Made by a program: the position numbers and the translations under genes. Source: JBDUCV01 sp040003255 (GTDB lineage Bacteria > Actinomycetota > Actinomycetes > Mycobacteriales > Jatrophihabitantaceae). From it: a stretch of DNA of 37,093 nucleotides. Positions 30,961-37,093 of this stretch are shown here, piece after piece. Where the stretch lies: positions 1-37,093 of the forward strand of contig JBDUCV010000014.1 in NCBI GenBank assembly GCA_040003255.1, written 5' to 3'. A model generated the notes under the pieces. That model searched no databases, had not been told where the DNA came from, and saw only the letters and a list, made by a program, of their open reading frames with translations. Every line of letters starts with the position of its first letter. Within the stretch, counting starts at the first letter, position 1.

Positions 30961-31758
30961 TCAGCCGCTCCTACCGCCAGCTACTGGGTGCGTGAATGGC
31001 GTGGTGGTGGCGAGTTCGACGAAGCCCAGGCGGCGAAGTATCGGACGGCTATCCGACGAGGCGTCGACCTGCAGGTAACGGAAGCCTCTGGCAGCGGCCA
31101 GAGCGGCCCGATGGGCGACGAGCGAGCGGAATACACCGCGGCTGCGCCAGGCGGGCACCGTGCCGCCGCCCCACAGGCTGGCGAAGTCGGTGCCGTGGTG
31201 GAACTCCATCCTGCCGCCGGCGATGGGCGTCTGCCCCGCCGCCACCGCGACCACGGCCGCACCTGCGTCGGGGTGCTGAGCAAGACGGGTCAGCCAGGTC
31301 GCGCTAAAGCCGGGGTGGTCTCCGCCGAATGCCTCGTGCCACACCCGCACGAGCATCTCGACTCCTCGCTCGTCAACGACCGGCAGCAGCTGCACGCCCG
31401 GTGGCGGCGGAACGTCGAGAGGGAGTTCGGAAATCTCTGCCACGAGCAGCGCCTCGATAGGTTCGGGCCGCAGACCCGCCGCGATCAACCGCGCGGGCAG
31501 GTCCGGTGGCTGGTCGGATGAGTAGTACTTCCATTCCCAGGGCCGCGACAGCTGAGCGAACCGGCTGACCTGCGCGGCGATAACCGCGTCCGCACTGGCC
31601 GGTTCCAGGTCGGACCAAGTCACCCCGCTCCACCCGTGGCCGGAGGAAATCAGCCGTACCACGCCGTCCTCACGCTCGACCCGCGTCTCCGGCCCGTCGA
31701 GCTCCGGCCGCCGCCGTATCTGCTCGTCGAAGGCCGCGAGCACCGCATGCTGGTCCAC
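30961..31758 (-). CDS. GNAT family N-acetyltransferase
   Basis: The ~265-residue protein has a C-terminal GNAT domain with the acetyl-CoA loop VPAWRSRGVFRSLVAHRAALA and the closing ILRRLGFVEL. The N-terminal half (EQIRRRPELDGPETRVERED, WSDLEPASADAVIAAQVSRF) resembles a degenerate second domain, giving a two-domain form common in Actinomycetota. The acceptor is unknown. The GTG at 31758 was chosen because the upstream extension to 31857 looks non-coding. It converges on the carbonic anhydrase gene. Confidence 0.85.
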   Translation of the reverse strand: MDQHAVLAAFDEQIRRRPELDGPETRVEREDGVVRLISSGHGWSGVTWSDLEPASADAVIAAQVSRFAQLSRPWEWKYYSSDQPPDLPARLIAAGLRPEPIEALLVAEISELPLDVPPPPGVQLLPVVDERGVEMLVRVWHEAFGGDHPGFSATWLTRLAQHPDAGAAVVAVAAGQTPIAGGRMEFHHGTDFASLWGGGTVPAWRSRGVFRSLVAHRAALAAARGFRYLQVDASSDSRPILRRLGFVELATTTPFTHPVAGGRSG

Positions 31759-32025
31759 GTCGAGCAGCCCAACACCACCCGAGACTGTCCCGCAACCGAT
31801 TTGGCGCAGTGCGTGCTGAGGCAGCACAGCGATCGAAGCGTCTGCCGACGGCCGCATCGTGGCAGCGAGGAGTACCGGCCATTTCTGGCGACTTCACGTC
31901 GAAACTTGGGTTGGTAGCCCTACCGTTCGGATCAACCGCGCACGAAGAGGAGTAGCTGGTGCACGCTTTGACTCCGTCCACTGCGGGTAGCTACTGATGT
32001 GGACTCTTCGAGAGGAAAGCCGCTC

Positions 32026-32547
32026 ATGACCGACCCAAACGCACCCCGCCCCCAACAGCCGGTCCCGCCGTGGGATCCCGCGTCCGGATATGGACCGTCG
32101 CCTGGCGTTGCGCCGGCCGCACCGCCTGGGCCGGCTGGCCAACCGTTTGCCCCGACGGCGGCCGGACAACCGGCCCCGCCGACGGGTCAACCCGGCACGG
32201 CGGCGACGGGACCGCCCGGAACTCCGGCGCCCCGACACGCCGGCACGCCCGCGCCGGGATTCGACACGAAGGGCCGGGTGCGCCTCACTCGAATTAGCGG
32301 CGTGTGGGTCGGGCTGATCACGGCCGCAGTGTTTCTGATCCTGCTGGTGATTTTCATCGCCCAGAACCTGAACAAGGTGTCGATTCATTTCCTCGGGTTC
32401 AACGGGCACCTGTCGCTCGGCCTGACCATCCTCATCGCGGCGATCATCGGGCTTGTGATCGCGGCCGTCCCCGGGTCGATCCGCATCCTGCAACTGCGCC
32501 AGGCACTCAAGAGCAACACCCCGCGAGAGCAACGAGCCGGCAGGTAA
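32026..32547 (+). CDS. LapA-like membrane protein with Pro-rich N-terminus
   Basis: This 173-residue protein has a disordered Pro/Ala/Gly-rich cytoplasmic tail (1-~80). The C-terminal part is a LapA (DUF1049) domain: TM1 around GVWVGLITAAVFLILLVIFI, the family block QNLNKVSIHFLGFNGHL, and TM2 around TILIAAIIGLVIAAV. A basic coiled tail follows. LapA proteins act in envelope assembly in Gram-negatives; the actinobacterial role is unclear. The ATG has AGAGGAAA seven nt upstream. It is 5 nt from the next gene, so probably one operon. Confidence 0.85.
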   Translation: MTDPNAPRPQQPVPPWDPASGYGPSPGVAPAAPPGPAGQPFAPTAAGQPAPPTGQPGTAATGPPGTPAPRHAGTPAPGFDTKGRVRLTRISGVWVGLITAAVFLILLVIFIAQNLNKVSIHFLGFNGHLSLGLTILIAAIIGLVIAAVPGSIRILQLRQALKSNTPREQRAGR

Positions 32548-32552
32548 ACGCC

Positions 32553-33182
32553 ATGCGGCTGACGAAGTTCTCGCACTCTTGCGTCCGGTTCGAGGACGGC
32601 TCCCGATCTCTCGTAATCGACCCGGGAGTGCATTCCGAGTCCGCCGCCGCCCTAGATGGCGCGCAGGCCGTGCTGATCACCCATGAACACGCCGACCACC
32701 TCGACCCGGCCGCGTTGCTGTCGGCGGTCAAGGCCAACCCGGGCCTACGCGTCTGGGCGCCGGCAGGCGTGGCCGTGGACGGCGTCGAGGTGACCGAGGT
32801 GCAGGCCGGCCAGACGTTCGAGGCGGCGGGATTCGCGGTCGAGACGTTTGGCGGCCAGCATGCGGTGGTACATCCGTCGATTTCGGTGATCGGCAACGTG
32901 TCGTACCTGGTTGCCGGCCGGGTCTACCACCCGGGTGATTCCTTCGCCGTGCCGACGAAGCCGGTGCAGACGCTGCTCGTGCCGATCCACGCGCCGTGGT
33001 CCAAGATCGCCGAGGTCATCGACTTCATGGTCTCGGTGCGCGCCCCGCAGGCCTTCCAGATCCACGACGGACTGCTCAACGAGGCCGGACTGCAGGTGTC
33101 CGAAGCCCACCTCACGCGGATCGGTGGCTCCTACGGCAGCGAGTTCCGGCACCTGAGCGCGGGGTCGTCGCTCGACGTGTGA
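32553..33182 (+). CDS. Metallo-beta-lactamase-fold hydrolase (UPF0173-like)
   Basis: This 209-residue protein has the metallo-hydrolase fold with the metal motif HEHADH (44-49) and further ligands in GGQHAVVH and YHPGDS. It starts MRLTKFSHSCVRFEDG, typical of the small UPF0173/YtxJ-like branch of MBL-fold enzymes, whose substrates are mostly unknown. No signal peptide is seen. It follows the LapA-like gene closely on the same strand and converges on the phosphatase gene. Confidence 0.9.
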   Translation: MRLTKFSHSCVRFEDGSRSLVIDPGVHSESAAALDGAQAVLITHEHADHLDPAALLSAVKANPGLRVWAPAGVAVDGVEVTEVQAGQTFEAAGFAVETFGGQHAVVHPSISVIGNVSYLVAGRVYHPGDSFAVPTKPVQTLLVPIHAPWSKIAEVIDFMVSVRAPQAFQIHDGLLNEAGLQVSEAHLTRIGGSYGSEFRHLSAGSSLDV

Positions 33183-33202
33183 CCGCTGCCGCTGCGGCAC
33201 GC

Positions 33203-34558
33203 TCAGTCGACACCGACGACGAGCACGGCGACGTCGTCGAGAGGCACGGTGTCCCGGGCTCGGGTGATCAGGTGATCGACGATGCGCGCGCAGGTTGCGC
33301 CGGGACCCAGCTGCCAGATCGAAGCGCGCACCTGCTCCAGGGCCTCGTCGAGCTCGCCGTCGTCGGCATCGAGGAGACCGTCGGTGAAGCAGACGATCTT
33401 GCCGCCCCGAGGCACCGACACCGATGCGCATGAGCGCGGATCGCGGGCGCCGCCGACGTTCTGCACCCCGATCATCACTCCGTGCGCGGCCGCCAATGTG
33501 TCGACCCGGCCGTCTGGATGGACGAGGAGCGGCGGCGGATGACCAGCGTTGGCGTACTGGAAAGTCGCCATTGAGCCGGTGGAAGGCGGCGTGAGCCGGC
33601 CGTAGATGCAGGTGGCGAGCAGGCCGAGCGACATCCCGTGCACCAGCTCGTCGACCTGGTTCAACACCTGGTCCGGCGCGCAGCCCGGCCAGGCGTAGGA
33701 CCGCAGGACGTAGCGCAGTGACCCCATTGTGGTCGCTGCGGCGAAGTCGTGCCCCATCACGTCGCCGATCGCGATGCCGACCTGCCCGTCGGCAAGGGGA
33801 AAGACGTCGTACCAGTCGCCGCCCACCTCTGAGTGCGACATGGCCGGCACGTAGTCCGCGCGGAGCTCTACCCCGTCGATGACGGGAAGCTCGGGGAGCA
33901 GCCCGCGTTGCAAGATCGCCGCGGCATTGCGTTCCCGCGCGTACAGGCCGGCATTCTCGATCATCAACCCGGCGCGGACGGCGAGGTCGAGGACGAGGGC
34001 GAGGTCGTCCCGGGTGTAACGGCGGCGACCGTTACCGGCGGCGATGCCGAACGCGCCGATGATCCGGTCGCGGGCGCTTAGCGGCACGATGATCATGCTG
34101 GTCAGCCCAAGTACCGGCGCCACCTCGGCCAACGCGGCGTCGGTACCCAGCAAAGCGAGCTCGGCGAACTGGACGTTCTCGACGAACACGTGCGGCACGT
34201 CGCCGCGCAGAACCTGCCAGATGGGCCCGTCCTCGTGCAGCCTCTCTGGAGCGAGTTCGCGCAACCGCTCGACCGCGAGCGCGATCCCCGGGTCGGATGA
34301 GGCCCGCTCGTGCAGCACCGTGGGCGTCTTCAGTTGCCCAGTGTCTTCATCGACAGTGTGCAGCACACACCACGACGCGAGGCGCGGCACGACGAAGTGG
34401 GCCAGCAGCGCAACGACCCCCTCCGGGTCGAGTGTGCCGGTGATCTCGCGGGTGAATGACGACAGCAGTGCCAGCCGCTCACCGGCGGTTTCGGCCCCGA
34501 CCGGGACCGCTTTGCGGCTCGGGGGGGGCCCACGACGGTGCAAGGGGAGGAGGTTCAT
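33203..34558 (-). CDS. GAF-SpoIIE (PP2C-type) phosphatase
   Basis: This 451-residue cytoplasmic protein has an N-terminal GAF domain (~25-210). The C-terminal SpoIIE-type serine phosphatase starts AAILQRGLLPELPVIDGVELRADYVPA. Its metal-binding motifs are EVGGDWYDVF, IGDVMGHD, YANAGHPPPLL, FTDGLLD and PLDDVAVLV. Such proteins dephosphorylate anti-anti-sigma factors in stress signalling, with the GAF domain sensing a signal. No kinase or antagonist gene is adjacent. Near the N-terminus a run of eight C on the coding strand (34521-34528) encodes the prolines of RRGPPPSR, so the true start is uncertain. Confidence 0.92.
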   Translation of the reverse strand: MNLLPLHRRGPPPSRKAVPVGAETAGERLALLSSFTREITGTLDPEGVVALLAHFVVPRLASWCVLHTVDEDTGQLKTPTVLHERASSDPGIALAVERLRELAPERLHEDGPIWQVLRGDVPHVFVENVQFAELALLGTDAALAEVAPVLGLTSMIIVPLSARDRIIGAFGIAAGNGRRRYTRDDLALVLDLAVRAGLMIENAGLYARERNAAAILQRGLLPELPVIDGVELRADYVPAMSHSEVGGDWYDVFPLADGQVGIAIGDVMGHDFAAATTMGSLRYVLRSYAWPGCAPDQVLNQVDELVHGMSLGLLATCIYGRLTPPSTGSMATFQYANAGHPPPLLVHPDGRVDTLAAAHGVMIGVQNVGGARDPRSCASVSVPRGGKIVCFTDGLLDADDGELDEALEQVRASIWQLGPGATCARIVDHLITRARDTVPLDDVAVLVVGVD

Positions 34559-34800
34559 CGGCGATGAAACTACCGATCGCTGGACCGCGGCGACGCGCGC
34601 CCCGTCGTTCCTGGCCAGCGGACGGATTTGGCCGCCGCCACGGCGCGCCGGTATCGTGGTCGGTTGGTGTCACCACATCCCCACAGTTTGGTCGGTGCGG
34701 TGGACCGGTTGACGTCCTGACAGCGGCCCGACGACGGGTGGCACCGCGTCCAAGACGCTCAAAGCTGACTATGAACCAGTGACGAACAGAAGGCAGGCTC

Positions 34801-35253
34801 GTGTCTGTGAGCAGCAAGACCTACAGCCCGAAGCCGGGGGAGATCGCCCACCGGTGGCACGTCATCGACGCCGATGACGTCGTCCTCGGCCGGCTCGCCT
34901 CGCACGCGGCGACGCTGTTGCGCGGCAAGCACAAGCCGCAGTTCGCGCCGCACGTCGACACCGGCGATTTCGTGGTCATCGTCAACGCGGGCAAAGTCGC
35001 CGTCACCGGCGCCAAGCGGGACGAGTTTCGCTACCGTCACTCCGGCTACCCGGGCGGGCTGTCGAAGCGGACCGTCGGCGAATTGCTCGACAGCAAGCCC
35101 GAACGGGTCATCGAACTGGCCGTCAAGGGCATGTTGCCCAAGAACACCCTAGGCCGTAAGCAGCTGAAGAAGCTGAAGGTGTACGCCGGCCCCGAGCATC
35201 CGCACGGCGCCCAGAAGCCCCAGTCGTTCGAGATCAAGCAGGTTGCCCAGTGA
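34801..35253 (+). CDS. rplM: Ribosomal protein L13
   Basis: This 150-residue large-subunit ribosomal protein begins KTYSPKPGEIAHRWHVIDADDVVLGRLAS and contains RHSGYPGGLSKRT and VKGMLPKNTLGRKQLKKLKVY, all family-typical. The GTG start has AGAAGG seven nt upstream; a second GTG two codons on is possible. Its stop overlaps rpsI as GTGA. rplM-rpsI-glmM is the usual actinobacterial order. The 242-nt upstream gap must hold the operon promoter and leader, but no clear element was recognised. Confidence 0.98.
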   Translation: MSVSSKTYSPKPGEIAHRWHVIDADDVVLGRLASHAATLLRGKHKPQFAPHVDTGDFVVIVNAGKVAVTGAKRDEFRYRHSGYPGGLSKRTVGELLDSKPERVIELAVKGMLPKNTLGRKQLKKLKVYAGPEHPHGAQKPQSFEIKQVAQ

Positions 35254-35654
35254 CGTCGTCCCAGTCGACCCCATACGCCCCGACCGTCGGCCGCCGCAAG
35301 GAAGCCATCGTCCGGGTGCGACTCTCGCCCGGCTCCGGAGCGTTCACGCTCAACGGCCGCACGCTCGAGCAGTACTTCCCGAACAAGGTGCACCAGCAGC
35401 TCATCCGGGAGCCGTTCGTGACGCTCGAGAAGGACGGCCAGTACGACGTGGTCGCCAGCCTGCGCGGCGGCGGCGTGACCGGCCAGGCCGGCGCGCTTCG
35501 ACTGGCCATCGCGCGAGCGCTGATCGGTATCGAGCCCGACGACCGTCCGTCGCTGAAGAAAGCCGGATTCTTGACCCGGGACCCGCGCGTCAAGGAGCGC
35601 AAGAAGTACGGCTTGAAGAAGGCGCGCAAGGCGCCGCAGTACTCGAAGCGCTGA
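35250..35654 (+). CDS. rpsI: Ribosomal protein S9
   Basis: This 134-residue small-subunit protein has the family start GRRKEAIVRVRLSPGSG, the core SLRGGGVTGQAGALRLAIARAL, and the basic tail RKKYGLKKARKAPQYSKR, which reaches the P-site tRNA in the ribosome. The GTG overlaps the rplM stop by 4 nt, so the two are coupled. The gene is 8 nt upstream of glmM. Confidence 0.98.
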   Translation: MTSSQSTPYAPTVGRRKEAIVRVRLSPGSGAFTLNGRTLEQYFPNKVHQQLIREPFVTLEKDGQYDVVASLRGGGVTGQAGALRLAIARALIGIEPDDRPSLKKAGFLTRDPRVKERKKYGLKKARKAPQYSKR

Positions 35655-35662
35655 TTCGACCG

Positions 35663-36997
35663 TTGGGCCGCTACTTCGGCACCGACGGCGTCCGCGGACT
35701 GGCCAATGCGGACCTGACGCCCGAGCTTGCACTGGCTGCGGCCGGAGCAGCTGCACGGGTGCTAATCGGCCACGACCCCTCGCACCGCCCGTTGGCGGTC
35801 GTCGGCCGCGACCCGCGCGCGAGCGGCGAAATGCTCGAGGGTGCCGTCGTCGCTGGGCTGGCCGCCGCTGGGGCGGATGTGCTGCGGGTCGGCGTGTTGC
35901 CGACTCCCGCCGTCGCCTATCTCACCGCTGACTACGGCGCCGACCTCGGCGTCGTGCTCTCGGCAAGTCACAATCCAATGCCCGACAACGGGATCAAGCT
36001 GTTCGCGCGCGGCGGCCACAAACTCGCGGACGAGCTCGAGAGCGAGATCGAGGACGGTATCGACTCGGTCAGCTTCGGCACCCGTCCCACGGGCGCTGCG
36101 ATCGGCCGGGTCCACGACGAGCCCCAGGCCGGTGCCCGCTACCTCCACCACCTCCTGGGTGCTGTATCGGTTTCGCTCGCCGGCCTACGGGTCGTCGTCG
36201 ACTGCGCCCACGGCGCCGCGTCCGCGCTCGCCCCCGAGCTCTATCGCCGCGCGGGCGCCCTGGTTACGGCCGTTGCTGCCGAGCCGGACGGCCTCAACAT
36301 CAACGACGGTGTTGGGTCCACGCACATGGACGGCTTGGTCGCTCGGGTTCTGGCCGAAGGCGCCGACCTCGGCATCGCCCACGACGGCGACGCGGATCGG
36401 TGCCTGGCCGTCGATGCCGACGGGCGCATCGTCGATGGCGACCAGATCCTCGCGCTGTGCGCGCTGCGCTTGCGCGGCGAGGGCCGGCTACGTGACGACA
36501 CGGTCGTCGCGACCGTCATGAGCAACCTCGGCTTCCACCACGCCATGCGCGACGCCGGAATCGCGGTGGTCACGACGGCGGTCGGTGACCGCTACCTGCT
36601 CGAGGCGCTGCGCGAGCGAGGCCTTTCCCTTGGCGGCGAGCAGAGCGGCCACGTGATCTTCACCGAGGCGGCCACCACAGGCGACGGGCTGCTGACCGCC
36701 CTGCACCTGATGGCGGCCATGACGTCGTCCGGACGCACGCTCGCCGACCTGGCATCGGTGGTGCACCGGCTGCCGCAGGTGCTCCTGAATGTCCCGGTCG
36801 CCGACAAGGCATCCGTCGCCGGCTCGCCGGCGGTGACCGCGGCGGTGGCCGACGCGCAGGCCGAACTCGGCGACGGGGGCCGAATCCTGCTGCGTCCATC
36901 TGGCACTGAACAGCTGGTACGCGTCATGGTCGAGGCCGACTCCGCGGCGCATGCCGACGAGGTGGCCCGCCGGGTGGCCGCCGTCGTTGGAGCCTGA
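35663..36997 (+). CDS. glmM: Phosphoglucosamine mutase
   Basis: This 444-residue enzyme converts glucosamine-6-phosphate to glucosamine-1-phosphate on the way to UDP-GlcNAc and peptidoglycan. The N-terminus GRYFGTDGVRGLAN is typical. The catalytic phosphoserine is Ser102 in SASHNP, the magnesium loop is DGDADR, the sugar loop is GGEQSGH and the phosphate loop is RPSGTEQLVRVM. The start is a TTG, 8 nt after rpsI, chosen because homology begins at codon 2. No ATG or GTG lies nearby and no strong Shine-Dalgarno is seen, so translation is probably coupled to rpsI. Confidence 0.96.
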   Translation: MGRYFGTDGVRGLANADLTPELALAAAGAAARVLIGHDPSHRPLAVVGRDPRASGEMLEGAVVAGLAAAGADVLRVGVLPTPAVAYLTADYGADLGVVLSASHNPMPDNGIKLFARGGHKLADELESEIEDGIDSVSFGTRPTGAAIGRVHDEPQAGARYLHHLLGAVSVSLAGLRVVVDCAHGAASALAPELYRRAGALVTAVAAEPDGLNINDGVGSTHMDGLVARVLAEGADLGIAHDGDADRCLAVDADGRIVDGDQILALCALRLRGEGRLRDDTVVATVMSNLGFHHAMRDAGIAVVTTAVGDRYLLEALRERGLSLGGEQSGHVIFTEAATTGDGLLTALHLMAAMTSSGRTLADLASVVHRLPQVLLNVPVADKASVAGSPAVTAAVADAQAELGDGGRILLRPSGTEQLVRVMVEADSAAHADEVARRVAAVVGA

Positions 36998-37031
36998 CCG
37001 TCTGTCGCGGATCGGGGCGGACTTGGGGTGG

Positions 37032-37093
37032 TCAGTACCGCCCGGTCCAGGCGAGCTGCCAGGTCACCGGGCCGAGGATGCCGGTCTGCGGCA
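37032..37093 (-). CDS. C-terminal end of an unidentified gene
   Basis: On the minus strand an open frame enters from the window edge, reads PQTGILGPVTWQLAWTGRY and stops at 37032-37034. The composition looks coding, but 20 residues are too few to name a family. It would converge on glmM. Confidence 0.35.
   Translation of the reverse strand, partial: PQTGILGPVTWQLAWTGRY

Noticed and set aside
31968..31997. TTGACT with downstream TACTGA as promoter of the LapA-like gene
   Set aside because: The -10 match is poor and spacing of 18 is not decisive; too weak to annotate.
34709..34775. TTGACG as -35 of the rplM promoter
   Set aside because: No acceptable -10 lies 16-19 nt downstream.

Overview
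The window is dense, high-GC DNA (roughly two-thirds G+C) with many GTG starts, 4-bp stop/start overlaps and long antisense open frames, as expected for Actinomycetota. Gene order supports this. From memory, much of it follows the Mycobacterium tuberculosis interval Rv0861c-Rv0889c: XPB helicase and partner, CspB, DUF2771 lipoprotein, MFS protein, DUF3027, DUF2530, MarR, TrmH-family methylase, SepH, SerC and CitA. Interspersed genes and the groEL neighbour differ from Mycobacterium, so this is probably another actinobacterial lineage; the genus cannot be read from the sequence.

Layout. Positions 1-1300: 3' end of groEL and a strong hairpin. 1293-8218 (minus): cation/proton antiporter fused to a UBP-type zinc finger, DinB-like protein, GNAT fragment, XPB helicase, helicase-associated WYL-like protein, and a coupled 69-residue gene. 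8291-12872: MOSC protein, 2-TM protein, cold-shock protein with a leader hairpin, DUF2771 lipoprotein, MFS protein, DUF3027 and DUF2530. 12949-15977 (plus): MarR with its operator, coupled MFS exporter, small protein with a 30-bp tandem repeat, TrmH-family methylase. 15966-23054 (minus): asymmetric two-subunit ABC exporter, SepH, SerC, citrate synthase. 23162-26404 (plus): PdxH, MFS, aldose-1-epimerase, NIPSNAP protein. 26448-27807: lipoprotein L,D-transpeptidase and an internally deleted aminoglycoside 2'-N-acetyltransferase relic. 27835-30322 (minus): five overlapping genes for a microprotein, a lipoprotein, a non-canonical NRAMP transporter and two PRC-barrel proteins. 30467-34558: beta-carbonic anhydrase with a suspect 5' end, GNAT, LapA-like protein, metallo-hydrolase, GAF-SpoIIE phosphatase. 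34801-36997 (plus): rplM-rpsI-glmM.

Most genes are housekeeping. The best candidates for something less described are the five-gene NRAMP/PRC-barrel operon, the 69-residue gene coupled to the WYL-like helicase partner, the aac(2') deletion relic, two in-frame coding repeat expansions, and a possible RNA switch ahead of the cold-shock gene. No tRNA, rRNA, insertion sequence, prophage or CRISPR array was seen. No gap between genes exceeds about 300 bases; the longest are 31759-32025 and 34559-34800, where nothing beyond ordinary 5' regions was recognised.
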